DNA of 64,000 bases from Acidobacteriota bacterium (GTDB taxonomy: Bacteria; Acidobacteriota; Terriglobia; Terriglobales; Acidobacteriaceae). Below are positions 35,452 to 43,506 of the stretch, one piece after another. The notes under the pieces are model-generated. The model was not told the DNA's origin and did no database searches. It was given only the letters and a program-made list of their open reading frames with translations. The translations under genes and the position numbers were made by a program. How positions within the stretch are numbered: position 1 is the stretch's first letter; each line of letters opens with the position of its first letter. The stretch spans positions 62,001-126,000 of the forward strand of contig JAJYSV010000001.1 of NCBI GenBank assembly GCA_021793405.1, in the 5' to 3' direction.

Positions 35452-35538
35452 ATGACACCGAACCTTGCCAGATACATCCGAATTGCCCGCCACCCTCGAC
35501 GTCAGCTCTCATCCAGCCCGCGGAGAGGCACAAGCTGA
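35452..35538 (+). pseudogene. 5' stub of the 130-aa accessory gene, copy A
   Basis: MTPNLARYIRIARH matches the first 14 residues of the protein at 40662-41054, including the GAGAGGAAACT leader. The sequence then departs at 35493 and stops after 29 codons. It marks the inner boundary of repeat copy A. Confidence 0.7.
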
Positions 35539-35680
35539 GGAGATTCGCCGCCGCGTCTTTACTTCTGTCTTTGAAATCGGATCATGATGACCGCTGATGC
35601 CGATGTCGAACCTTTCGCGCGCTTGATTGAGGGCCGTTCGAGCCGGGTCCGGCCATCGTTCAGGGCGGGCCGAGGCGCGT

Positions 35681-35941
35681 TCAGCGGTAGGCTTCACGGC
35701 GATGGTTGACGGCCAGGACGAGGATGGAGTTGCCGTAGTCATAGAATCGGACGCGGTAGTCGCCGACGCGCAAGCGCAGTTCGGGCGGCTTGATGTCCTG
35801 GAGGCGCTTCACGTCGCCTTCGCCTGAGGCGAGATAGCGGGCGACGGTGTGCAGGATGCGCAGCGCCGTGGGCTGATCGATGGCGCGCAGATCGGCCTTA
35901 GCCTGATCGGTCCAGGCAACGCTCTTCTTGCCCATGCTCAC
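35681..35941 (-). CDS. RelE/ParE-type toxin
   Basis: 86 aa. SVAWTDQAKADLRAIDQPTALRILHTVARYLA (helical hairpin), LQDIKPPELRLRVGDYRVRFYD and ILVLAVNHRREAYR form the RelE/ParE barrel. The C-terminal His/Arg-Arg-Glu-x-Tyr is the usual RelE-type ending. RelE toxins cleave mRNA at the ribosome; ParE relatives poison gyrase, and sequence alone does not decide. Its ATG overlaps the antitoxin stop by 4 bp. Confidence 0.9.
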   Translation of the reverse strand: MSMGKKSVAWTDQAKADLRAIDQPTALRILHTVARYLASGEGDVKRLQDIKPPELRLRVGDYRVRFYDYGNSILVLAVNHRREAYR

Positions 35942-36258
35942 TGTCCGGGGTGGTGCGGTTCAGGTTCGAGCGGGGTCTGTCCCATGCGCTCGAAGTCTTC
36001 GGCGGTGAGGCCGAACTCGGCCAGGACTTCCTCGTTGGGGATGGGTTCGTGATCCTTGAGCCAGGCCTTGGAAGCGGCAACGGCGCGGGTCTCTTCCTCG
36101 CTGATTTCTTCGTCCTCGAAGGGCGCGTTGGCGATGGCGCGGTCCACCGGATCGAGCATGGATGTAATCAGGGTGACGACGGCGGAGGCCTGCGCGGTGG
36201 ATATGCGCTCGATAAGTTCGTGAGCCTGCTGCTTCGGGTTGGTTGCGGCGGTTGCCAT
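35938..36258 (-). CDS. Antitoxin partner of the RelE-type toxin
   Basis: 106 aa from the ATG at 36258, which has AAGG 9 nt upstream; the open frame before it is not coding-like. The N-terminal half (QQAHELIERISTAQASAVVTLITSML) is helical and probably contacts DNA or dimerises. The acidic middle (FEDEEISEEETRAVAASKAWLKDHEPIPNEEVLAEFGL) is typical of RelB-like toxin-neutralising tails. The antitoxin-first order and 4-bp overlap support a type II pair. Confidence 0.85.
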   Translation of the reverse strand: MATAATNPKQQAHELIERISTAQASAVVTLITSMLDPVDRAIANAPFEDEEISEEETRAVAASKAWLKDHEPIPNEEVLAEFGLTAEDFERMGQTPLEPEPHHPGQ

Positions 36259-36607
36259 CGGGGAATCCTTCTCTCTAATCCTGAGCCGCAGCCAGGAATT
36301 TATCAATCGTGGTCAGCAAAGCCCACTGTTCATAGGAGGCAGCGCCTCAATCTGTTCGATGCGGCGCTGCACCTTGAGGCTGGGCTTCTTGCTGGCGGGC
36401 TTCTTCAATCCAAGGGTAGTTTCTGCACAGTGGGCCTCTTCGGAGCAGTTTATGGCGTACCCCCAATAATCCTTGACGTAATACTACTGCATATTCCATT
36501 GGATGTGGCCCACTTCACCGGAATACGCAAAAGGACCGGAACGATATTAAATTAACGCTCGAATCCGCAGTGCATGATTTGCGCGCGGTATCGGTCGCCA
36601 GGAATGC
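36259..36607. other. Spacer within the toxin-antitoxin block
   Basis: About 350 bp. It holds a 9-bp inverted repeat, GCCCACTGT at 36321-36329 and ACAGTGGGC at 36427-36435. A short minus frame between them would encode a Lys-rich peptide (KKPASKKPSLKVQRRIEQIE); I do not call it a gene. Confidence 0.4.
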
Positions 36608-37144
36608 TTACGCTGCCGCTTTGAGGTTGTAGGTATAGCCGTTTTCAGCGTGGTCCAATTGGACGCGCACAGGATTGGTTTTCGATTCAATCGCGCTGAG
36701 GTGCTGCAAGATGGCGTCGTAGCGTCCAAGTCGCTTGAGCTTATCGAGAAGCGTGGGCTCATGAACAAGGGCGAGCATTCTCACCAGGCGATCAGTCTGT
36801 CGGCTAATCGCCATCGCTCCATTCTCCACTCTTGAAAGATGGGAACGATCGATCCCGAGCATTTGTGCAAACGTCCCGCTTCCTTCATCAAGGAATTTCC
36901 TGAGGAATCGAACCTCATCCCCGGCTAGTTCTGACGGCTTGTCAATGAGCGCTACGGCAATGGTCCGTATCAAGTCGTCGTGGTTCAATATCCTTGGCGA
37001 CTCGCTCTTGCACTTTGGACAGACCACCACTTCAATGTCCCTGAGAAAGACGTTGTTCAATCCGCTTTCTATAAAGCGGTAGTCCTTGTGTACGATCTTG
37101 GCATTGCCGCCGCACTCCCGGCATACCCGCTGCTTTGCTTTCAT
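36608..37144 (-). CDS. MqsA-like antitoxin (YgiT zinc finger plus HTH)
   Basis: 178 aa. N-terminal zinc ribbon: VCRECGGNAKIVHKDY with one CxxC and VVCPKCKSESPRI with a second (about 42). A central Xre-type HTH follows: TFAQMLGIDRSHLSRVENGAMAISRQTDRLVRML (about 90-123). The C-terminal 45 residues are an extension not seen in standard MqsA. It lies 18 bp downstream of the DUF4258 gene and would neutralise it and repress the operon. Confidence 0.86.
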   Translation of the reverse strand: MKAKQRVCRECGGNAKIVHKDYRFIESGLNNVFLRDIEVVVCPKCKSESPRILNHDDLIRTIAVALIDKPSELAGDEVRFLRKFLDEGSGTFAQMLGIDRSHLSRVENGAMAISRQTDRLVRMLALVHEPTLLDKLKRLGRYDAILQHLSAIESKTNPVRVQLDHAENGYTYNLKAAA

Positions 37145-37162
37145 GATGCCCCCTTTTCCCGC

Positions 37163-37468
37163 TTACCGCCTATCGAGCATGATTGTGATGACGAGCACTT
37201 CATCCCTCTCCAAAAACGCGATTACCACCTTTAGCTTGTCGCTATCCGGCGGTTTTCCTTCGACTTTATAGCGCCATTCCTGGAAGCGGATGTCCAACTC
37301 CGGCTCGTCATATATGAAGCCATTGCGGAGTACATATTGTGCATCCCGCGGATCAACGCCGCGCTCCCGGCACCGCCGCTCGAAATGCGGGTGGTATTCA
37401 ACAATGCCGCCCTGCAAGCACTTACGCAGGAGTTTGAGCGCATCCGTTTTGCTGACTCGCGGAACCAT
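37163..37468 (-). CDS. DUF4258 family putative toxin
   Basis: 101 aa from the ATG at 37468; a start 11 codons upstream is possible but would lie within the operator. FERRCRERGVDPRDAQYVLRNGFIYDE (about 31-57) and VVIAFLERDEVLVITIML show the DUF4258 barrel, which is related to RelE/MqsR-type RNase toxins. The HFxxR (PHFERRC) motif at residues 29-35 is the likely catalytic centre. Toxin-first order with a YgiT-type antitoxin is typical of MqsRA-like pairs. Confidence 0.82.
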   Translation of the reverse strand: MVPRVSKTDALKLLRKCLQGGIVEYHPHFERRCRERGVDPRDAQYVLRNGFIYDEPELDIRFQEWRYKVEGKPPDSDKLKVVIAFLERDEVLVITIMLDRR

Positions 37469-37473
37469 TCCTA

Positions 37474-37490
37474 TGTGATAATATATCACA
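37474..37490. promoter_or_regulatory. Inverted repeat TGTGATA-ATA-TATCACA before the DUF4258 gene
   Basis: Perfect 7-bp arms around ATA, 6 bp upstream of the chosen start. Position and symmetry fit an autorepression operator bound by the MqsA-like HTH. Confidence 0.6.
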
Positions 37491-37593
37491 TCAACAGTCA
37501 ATCAAGCCGCCCAGCAGAACGGTCCTTTCACCCCTCAGCCTCCCCCTTCTCCCTGTTCCACAAGCTTGCGGTTGGGGAACAGTCCACACGACC

Positions 37594-37650
37594 AGAATGG
37601 GTGAAAATGGGTTAGATTGTGGTTCGATAGAATGGGTGCAATTGGGTGTA
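37594..37650. promoter_or_regulatory. Two 22-bp direct repeats upstream of fic
   Basis: AGAATGGGTGAAAATGGGTT-AG (37594-37615) and AGAATGGGTGCAATTGGGTG-TA (37629-37650), starts 35 bp apart, end 12 bp before the fic ATG. Candidate operator for the Fic protein's own C-terminal HTH or another regulator. Confidence 0.5.
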
Positions 37651-37662
37651 TCCTTGGGTGTC

Positions 37663-38712
37663 ATGCTCCAATCCACCTCGCTTCAGATCACGCCAGAAAT
37701 ACTCGGCCTGATTTCCGAACTCGATGAATTCAAAGGCGCATGGCGAGCATCGGGGACACTGTCGCCGGACCGTCTCTCCGCGCTCCGGCGACTCGCCACC
37801 ATCGAAAGTATCGGGTCATCCACACGTATCGAAGGCAGCCAGCTCTCCGACCGTGAGGTCGAACGGTTGCTTTCCAACCTCGAAATCAAATCCTTCGATA
37901 CTCGGGACGCACAGGAAGTCGCAGGCTATGCGGAAACTATGGAGTTGATCTTCCGATCATGGCAAGAGATTGCTCTCACAGAAAATCACGTCAAGCAACT
38001 GCATCGCGACCTGCTCCGATACAGCGAGAAGGATGCACATCACCGTGGCGAATATAAAACCCAGCCGAACAGCGTGGTGGCATTGAACGAAGCCGGCGAG
38101 CAGGTTGGTATTGCGTTTGAAACAGCGGCGCCGTTCGATACGCCGCGCCTGATGACGGAAGCTGTGGCCTGGGCGAAAGACGCGCTGGAAACCCGGCAGC
38201 TACATCCCCTGCTGGTGACAGCCATCTTCATCGTCGTCTTCCTTGAGATTCATCCCTTCCAGGACGGCAACGGGCGGCTGAGCCGGATTCTAACGACGCT
38301 GCTGTTGTTACGCACGGGATACGCCTACGTGCCATATAGCTCACTGGAAAGTGTGATTGAACAGAGCAAGGAGAGCTACTATCTCGCTCTGCGGCAGACA
38401 CAGGGGACGATCAGAACCGAGAGTCCGAACTGGCAGCCCTGGTTGCTGTTCTTCCTGCGCGCGCTTCAGCAGCAGATGAAACGCCTGGCTAGAAAAGTTG
38501 AGAGAGAGAGAATCGTACTGTCGGCCATGCCGGAACTGTCCGTGCAAATCGTGGAGTTTGCACGCGAACACGGCAGGGTCACCATTGGCGACATCGCTAC
38601 GCTGACCGGCACGAGCCGGAATACGCTCAAGCCGCATTTCCGGCATTTATCGGAAAAAGGACACCTCGTCCTGCATGGCCGCGGGCGTGGCGCCTGGTAT
38701 GCGCTGCCATAA
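37663..38712 (+). CDS. Fic family protein, self-inhibited class, with C-terminal winged helix
   Basis: 349 aa from the ATG at 37663. The N-terminal inhibitory motif (S/T)xxxE(G/N) is present in GSSTRIEGSQLSDREVERLL (about 50-69). The active-site loop HPFQDGNGRLSR (about 197) is canonical HxFx(D/E)GNGRxxR, so AMP transfer should be possible when inhibition is relieved. A wHTH (RVTIGDIATLTGTSRNTLKPHFRHL) closes the protein. Such Fic-wHTH proteins modify target proteins and often autoregulate. Its last 60 codons are duplicated at 39707. Confidence 0.92.
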   Translation: MLQSTSLQITPEILGLISELDEFKGAWRASGTLSPDRLSALRRLATIESIGSSTRIEGSQLSDREVERLLSNLEIKSFDTRDAQEVAGYAETMELIFRSWQEIALTENHVKQLHRDLLRYSEKDAHHRGEYKTQPNSVVALNEAGEQVGIAFETAAPFDTPRLMTEAVAWAKDALETRQLHPLLVTAIFIVVFLEIHPFQDGNGRLSRILTTLLLLRTGYAYVPYSSLESVIEQSKESYYLALRQTQGTIRTESPNWQPWLLFFLRALQQQMKRLARKVERERIVLSAMPELSVQIVEFAREHGRVTIGDIATLTGTSRNTLKPHFRHLSEKGHLVLHGRGRGAWYALP

Positions 38713-39010
38713 TGTAGGCGGCAAAATCATATGAATGAGCGAAGTCTCCAATTCACGGTCAAAGCGGGATAATATTGAGTCCGGGAATGCGCCCAGCCAG
38801 CCTTGCAATTTCCAGCGTCAGTGGATATACGGCAACGGTTCGATAGAGCTCTTCGACGAAGGCTTCTCTCCGCCGAAGGTGAGCTTCTGTTTTGGACCGG
38901 TATACGAGTGCGTCGATTCAACGGCGGTCACAACCGAGAGCGCCGAAACAGCTTCTCCTCGCACCGACTGCACACGCTCGAGAATCTCCCACACCGTGTC
39001 CCCGCGACGT
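38713..39010. other. Spacer between fic and higA
   Basis: About 300 bp. Frames are open on both strands, but the products are Arg/Ser-rich and not protein-like. No repeat recognised. Confidence 0.4.
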
Positions 39011-39334
39011 TTACTCCTCCCCTATACGGACGCGCTGAAAAGCTGAACCGGGCAACGAAAAGCGACCTACCCGGATCTCCTTCTCACGCTTCCGCGTCTG
39101 AGCGATATCGTAGGACGACTGCATCCGCATCAAGGTGTCCATCTTGACGCCGAAGACTTTCTCCACGCGCAGCGCCATGTCGCCGGAAAGGCCGGCCTTC
39201 CCATTGAGCAAACTGGACAAGGTAGGCCGCGATACGCCCAACAGATTGGCAGCCGCAGTGACCGTTAATCCCGCGGCCTCGACGATCTCCGTCCGGATAA
39301 AGTCTCCGGGGTGTGGCGGGTTCTTCATGGGCAT
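39011..39334 (-). CDS. higA: HigA-type antitoxin
   Basis: 107 aa from the ATG at 39334 with GGAGAG 8 nt upstream. Opening PMKNPPHPGDFIRTEIVEAAGLTV is the HigA/VapI signature, followed by the HTH TAAANLLGVSRPTLSSLLNGKAGLSGDMALRVEKVFG (about 28-64). It binds DNA and neutralises HigB. The last 15 residues are a basic tail. It lies 20 bp downstream of higB. Confidence 0.93.
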   Translation of the reverse strand: MPMKNPPHPGDFIRTEIVEAAGLTVTAAANLLGVSRPTLSSLLNGKAGLSGDMALRVEKVFGVKMDTLMRMQSSYDIAQTRKREKEIRVGRFSLPGSAFQRVRIGEE

Positions 39335-39354
39335 AACCGTTCTCTCCTTCGCGT

Positions 39355-39645
39355 CTAGTGGTAATCTTCCAAATTCACGTCGCAAATCTCGCGCTCGGCA
39401 AGGTCAATCCGAAATGTCAACCGCCGATTGGCGGTAACGCTCAGGCTCCACGTGCCTTTGCGATCGCCGGTAAGGGTGTGAGCTTTCCAGGAGGGGAGCA
39501 TCCGCAATTCTTCCGGGTCTTCCATTTCGTCGAGAAATGCCAGCATCTTGCGCAGTTTGTCCACAGTGTCGGGTGGAACGCCTCGCACTCTGTCATCTGC
39601 GTAGAGCTTCTTCAGACCCTTATGAATGAAATTCCCCACCCGCAT
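39355..39645 (-). CDS. higB: HigB-type toxin
   Basis: 96 aa from the ATG at 39645; the long open frame upstream is not coding-like. FIHKGLKKLYADDRVRGVPPDTVDKLRKMLAFLDEM is the HigB/RelE helical part, LPSWKAHTLTGDRKGTWSLSVTANRRLTFRI the barrel with catalytic-type His and Arg residues, and CDVNLEDYH the usual ending. HigB cleaves mRNA on the ribosome. Toxin-first order is normal for HigBA. Confidence 0.93.
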   Translation of the reverse strand: MRVGNFIHKGLKKLYADDRVRGVPPDTVDKLRKMLAFLDEMEDPEELRMLPSWKAHTLTGDRKGTWSLSVTANRRLTFRIDLAEREICDVNLEDYH

Positions 39646-39706
39646 TGCAACCACTGTAGCCCGTAGCCTAACACTTGTCAATTGCGCCGGCGACGATTCC
39701 GGCTTT

Positions 39707-39897
39707 ATGGCTACTCCGGAACTGTCCGTGCAAATCGTGGAGTTTGCACGCGAACACGGCAGGTCACCATTGGCGACATCGCTACGCTGACCGGCACGAA
39801 CTGGAATACGCTTAAGCCGCATTTCCGGCATTTGTTGGAGAAGGGACACCTCGTCTTGCATGACCGCGGCCGCGGCGCCTGGTATGCGCTGCCATAA
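39707..39897 (+). pseudogene. Duplicated 3' end of fic with a one-base deletion
   Basis: The DNA repeats the last 185 bp of fic (38528-38712): PELSVQIVEFAREHGR is restored, then one G is missing relative to fic (CAGGTCACC against CAGGGTCACC) and the frame changes, and VTIGDIATLTG...GRGAWYALP resumes in the other frame. HigBA sits between the two copies. This records a past duplication or insertion. Confidence 0.75.
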
Positions 39898-39981
39898 GAT
39901 CTCTATGTCTTTGAATGCATTAGGCTTGGCGAAGCAATGCGGATGTGGTAAGATTTCCTTGTTTCCTTGAATGAGGATATC

Positions 39982-40206
39982 ATGCTGGCTAAGAAGACTA
40001 CCAAAAACCAGATCACCCTCCCCAAGACGGTGATCACTCGTTTCGCCGGGGTGGAATACTTCGACGTGAGCACGGATGGGGAGTGCATCATTTTGCGTCC
40101 ATTGCAGCAGAGCCGTGCCGATGAAGTGCGGGCCCGGCTTGCGGAACTTGGGATTGACGAAGGGGACGTTGCAGCCGCCGTTTCCTGGGCGCGTAAAACC
40201 GCGTGA
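39982..40206 (+). CDS. AbrB/SpoVT-type antitoxin
   Basis: 74 aa from the ATG at 39982 with AGGA 6 nt before it. KKTTKNQITLPKTVITRFAGVEYFDVSTDGECIILRPL is the swapped-hairpin AbrB domain, here with longer loops than in AbrB. The C-terminal RARLAELGIDEGDVAAAVSWARK would bind and block the toxin. It overlaps the PIN gene by 4 bp (GTGA). Confidence 0.88.
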   Translation: MLAKKTTKNQITLPKTVITRFAGVEYFDVSTDGECIILRPLQQSRADEVRARLAELGIDEGDVAAAVSWARKTA

Positions 40207-40622
40207 GCCGACGTGTGGTCTTCGACACGACGACAGTCGTCTCGGCCCTCTTATTTGCAAATGGTAGCTTGCGGTGGTTGCGGCAGCACTGGCGGGAGGG
40301 TGGCTGTGTGCCTTTGGTCTCTCGCGCAACCGTTTCGGAACTTACACGGGTTTTCGGATATCCGAAATTTCAGCTGTCCATGAATGAACGTCGAGAGCTG
40401 TTGGCCGAATATCTTCCTTACTGCGACGTCATCGAGTTGACAGAGAAATGCATTCCTGTGTGCCGGGACGCAAACGATCAGCCATTTCTCGACCTGGCCC
40501 AAAGCGGCAGAGCCGACGTGCTGGTCAGCGGCGATCGAGATCTGCTGGCACTGGCCGGGCAAACAACATTTCTCATCGAAACTCCTGAAGCATATCTGCG
40601 CAGAGTATCCGAAGTTGTCTGA
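40203..40622 (+). CDS. PIN-domain toxin (VapC-like)
   Basis: 139 aa beginning with GTG inside the antitoxin stop. Acidic metal ligands of the PIN fold are visible: Asp8 in VVFDTTTVVSALLF, Glu in ATVSELTRVF (about 46), Asp in QPFLDLAQSGRADVLVSGDRDLLAL (about 98 and 111). PIN toxins are endoribonucleases that act on tRNA, rRNA or mRNA. The C-terminal AYLRRV is usual for this subgroup of putative PIN toxins. Confidence 0.92.
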   Translation: MSRRVVFDTTTVVSALLFANGSLRWLRQHWREGGCVPLVSRATVSELTRVFGYPKFQLSMNERRELLAEYLPYCDVIELTEKCIPVCRDANDQPFLDLAQSGRADVLVSGDRDLLALAGQTTFLIETPEAYLRRVSEVV

Positions 40623-40661
40623 ACTATACAAGGGATCCAGGTACTTTCTGAATCAGGCCAC

Positions 40662-41054
40662 TCACCGGAAAGTCGCGCGGTCCAAGGCGTCACCGATCGC
40701 GACGAGGAGATGATCGGTCAATTGCTGCCGGTCTTGATCCGGCAGTACCGTAAGTAGAACCTTATCTCCATTCAGCTCATGAAACAGACGACAGCCTTCG
40801 TCCTGGTGAGCCAGGAGGAAGCTGTGGCTATCCACCGAGAACTGAACCGAGGCTCCGATTGCGTCGTCCCAGGACCAGTTTCCGGGAGCAAACAGTTCCA
40901 TCCGGACTGAAATGTCTATCTTCCGCACGACGTAAGTTTGGAGGTCCTCAATCGCACTGATCCTTTGCTGCTCGATCCGGCTTTCTTCATCCAGCGGTGT
41001 GCCATGAACATGGTGGCGAGCAATTCGGATGTACCTTGCCAGGTTCGGGGTCAT
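40662..41054 (-). CDS. 130-aa accessory protein of the repeat module, unknown
   Basis: It has GAGAGGAAACT before the ATG, a feature shared with the stub in copy A. The protein is soluble and mixed alpha/beta: IEQQRISAIEDLQTYVVRKIDISVRMELF, SWDDAIGASVQFSVDSHSFLLAHQ, LLTVLPDQDRQQLTDHLLVAIGDAL. No family recognised. The first 41 bp belong to inverted repeat B, the rest is unique. Confidence 0.7.
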   Translation of the reverse strand: MTPNLARYIRIARHHVHGTPLDEESRIEQQRISAIEDLQTYVVRKIDISVRMELFAPGNWSWDDAIGASVQFSVDSHSFLLAHQDEGCRLFHELNGDKVLLTVLPDQDRQQLTDHLLVAIGDALDRATFR

Positions 41055-41185
41055 AGTTTCCTCTCATTCGGAATGTCGATCTATTTCTTGTAAATAAAGC
41101 GCTTGCGTTGAACCTGTTGCTGTCTCATAACCCACACGTTGTGGAACAGTAAAACCACATCTATCTGAGACTGATTCTGTTGGGG

Positions 41186-41821
41186 TTAAGAGGCCTGTTT
41201 TTCGAGGCCTTTTGAAACACCTGCTGGGGGGAGCTTTTCTGGACCGGAGGCAGGGGGGTGAAGAACGCGATGGATAGTGGCGCGGGAGACTCGGTAGGTC
41301 TTCGCCAGTTGACCGAGGCTCTGTCCTTGAGTTCGATCCCGCAGGATGCCGGTGCGATCGAGCTCGAGCGGTTTGCGTCCAATATGACGGCCTTCGAGCT
41401 TGGCCCGGCGCATTCCGGCGCGCACCCGCTCGACGATCAGGTTTCGTTCGAGCTCTGCAACGGCGCCGACGATCACGATGATGGCGCGGCCCAGTGGACC
41501 ACCGGTATCGATTTGTTCGCGGAAACTGACAAACTCGACATTGAGATGATTGAGTTCGTCCAAGACTTCGAGGAAGTGTTTCACCGACCGGGCCAGACGG
41601 TCGGAGGCCCAAACCAAGACCACATCGAAGCGGCCGCGGCGGGCGTCTTGCATCATTTCGTCCAGACCAGGGCGCCTGGCTTTGGCACCGCTGACCTTAT
41701 CGGTATACTGCCCGACGATTTCGTAATCGCGCTGAACCGCCATCTGCTGGAGATCATAGAGCTGGGTTTCGGGGTGCTGGTCGAGGGTGGAAACTCGTAA
41801 ATACAAGGCGGCGCGCTTCAT
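41186..41821 (-). CDS. Serine recombinase, copy B
   Basis: 211 aa, all motifs as in copy A: nucleophile in LYLRVSTLDQHPETQLYDL, WASDRLARSVKHFLEV, IDTGGPLGRAIIVIVGAVAELERN, helix E and the terminal HTH GQSLGQLAKTYRVSRATIHRVL. About 22 substitutions from copy A, mostly conservative (Ile/Val, Asp/Glu, Lys/Arg), which suggests selection on both copies. It is divergent from the sheath-like fragment at 41877. Confidence 0.94.
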   Translation of the reverse strand: MKRAALYLRVSTLDQHPETQLYDLQQMAVQRDYEIVGQYTDKVSGAKARRPGLDEMMQDARRGRFDVVLVWASDRLARSVKHFLEVLDELNHLNVEFVSFREQIDTGGPLGRAIIVIVGAVAELERNLIVERVRAGMRRAKLEGRHIGRKPLELDRTGILRDRTQGQSLGQLAKTYRVSRATIHRVLHPPASGPEKLPPAGVSKGLEKQAS

Positions 41822-41876
41822 GGAGGGGTTGAAATCAGCATATCATCTATCTGAGATACATGAAAGGCCGATTTAG

Positions 41877-42707
41877 AACCTTCCAGGGGTCATTGTTAAC
41901 ACCCTCGATGGCGGCCTGACCGCCGCTTTTGCCCCTAAGGACGATTCCATCCTCGTGATCGGCACCGCCGGCAAGGGAGTGACAAACACCCCCTACCAGG
42001 TGACAGACCGGGCTCTGGCTGCGCAGCAATTCGGATTCTCCGGAACCCTGGAACGCGGCATTGAAGAGTGCGCCACCAACTCCGATAACATTCAGGCCTT
42101 CCGTTGCGGCACCAAGCCCATGGTCCTCAAGGGTGTGGGTCTCGACACCACGGTGGGTACAACCACTGCTGGTTTTGACATCACCTTCAGCGACGTCACC
42201 GCCGATGCCGGCAGCCGTTATCAGATCTGGTACAGCGCCGGAGTTCTGAGCGTGTGGAAAGATGGGACGCTGGTGTATTCCAACGTGACCAACGCTTCGG
42301 TGGATGCGGCTACCCCCAATATGAGCAGGTGCCTCTGTTCCGCCGCACATAAAACTCCTCGCGCCCGCGGGAGGACCCGTCCCGACCCTGCCGGGCCGGG
42401 ATGCGCCGCGACCAGTCGGAATGCCACGATTCTCCCCCATTTTCAACTAGATAGAAATATTCCCAGTCGAGCGAAGCGGCGCTGGAAAGCCGGTGAGCTG
42501 CCTTGTTTCAGTGGCCGACAGGAGTTTTCAGGGGACTTCCCCCTCCGGGTCGGATCGGCCTCATCTAGCCGGAATGTCACGATTCCACTTCTTCTTCATT
42601 TTCATTCAGATAGAGGCATTCTCCTTCGAGCGAAGCTGCGCCAGGAAGACGGTAAATCATCGTATTTCAGCAGGATAGAGGATTTTTCACGGAAGATGGA
42701 GGGCTGA
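41877..42707 (+). pseudogene. Tail-sheath-like gene fragment, copy B
   Basis: The frame opens after a TAG with NLPGVIVNTLDGGLTAAFA, DDSILVIGTAGKGVTNTPYQ and later TAGFDITFSDVTADAGS, WYSAGVLSVWKDGTLVYSN. The sheath-like part ends near residue 140 (TPNMSRC), after which the frame continues by chance into the repeat-rich spacer. A start at the GTG/ATG within the frame (41955) is possible but lacks a ribosome site. Broken at the same two points as copy A. Confidence 0.5.
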
Positions 42708-43190
42708 AACTCGCCTAACTTAATTCCTTGCCGCAACATAGAGGAAATTTACAGCCAGGAAGGAAGGGGACCTCCCCCTCGAAAGCGGCAAACCAGTCCG
42801 CCTTAGCCTGGGCGGTAGCTTCCTCGACCCCTTCCAGATCCTGTTTTGCATCCGAAACGGGGCTGAAAAAAGCACAAAAATCTTCAAAATAGTTGTTTCC
42901 GGTCTTTCGCTCGCCTGCAGGATTTGTATTTCAAATGGCGGGAAAGGGCTGTTTTCAGAAATTATCAATAACTTAGAGGCGATGACCTGACCGAAATGGC
43001 CCGACCTAGTATAGGGTTTTTTAGCAAAACACCGGAATTATTATTTCGCAGGATCAAACGTGGAAGGTTCCTGCTTTCTGTTCTGCCTTCTATAAAGAAG
43101 ACCAACCTGGCCCCTTTTCCGGGTCACCTGTCTCCCATTCTTCCGCCCCGCCCGCCGCAACAGAAACTCCCCCACCCGCGGACCAGTTCT

Positions 43191-43506
43191 CACTATGAAC
43201 CCGGATGTTCTTCCGGGTATCTGGGTAGGGGGTTGATTTCTGGGTGGATTGGAGGAGCCAATCATGATTTCTTTCCTCTCTCTCGCTTTGACCACGGCTA
43301 CTGAACTTTACCACTCAATCCTCTCCTTTCCGCCCCGGCCAGCCCTGACAACAAACCATGCTGTCGGTTTCTATCTCCGACGCGCTTTATCCGCATCGCA
43401 GCCACCCGCTTTCGCAACCCCTATCCTTCGCTGAGTTTTCAGGCTTGGCTACATACATAACACTCATGGCGCACGCCATTGGACGGACGAAAGAGCACCC
43501 GACATC
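43191..43506. other. Spacer between repeat B and the HEPN gene
   Basis: About 315 bp, C/T-rich on the plus strand. No gene or hairpin recognised. Confidence 0.4.

Larger units (their letters stand above)
33298..35493 (+). repeat. Left copy (A) of a 2.2-kb inverted repeat carrying a serine recombinase
   Basis: Read on the plus strand this segment matches the reverse complement of 41013-43190 along its length, with scattered substitutions and small indels. Order: spacer with short repeats, sheath-like fragment (minus), recombinase (plus), first 14 codons of the 130-aa gene. Homology starts near GAACTGGTCCG and ends at CGCCAC (35493). Confidence 0.88.
41013..43190 (-). repeat. Right copy (B) of the 2.2-kb inverted repeat
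   Basis: Reverse complement of 33298-35493 with scattered differences. It carries an intact recombinase, a sheath-like fragment and the repeat-rich spacer. The outer end is near AGAACTGGTCC (43180-43190), the inner end in codon 14 of the 130-aa gene. Inversion of the enclosed DNA between copies is possible in principle. Confidence 0.88.

Noticed and set aside
39646-40329. Upstream part of the 324-codon frame containing higB
   Set aside because: It overlaps the AbrB/PIN operon in antisense. Only the last 96 codons look like HigB.
33298-43190. Integron or diversity-generating retroelement
   Set aside because: No integron-type tyrosine integrase, attC sites or reverse transcriptase. The recombinases are serine type.
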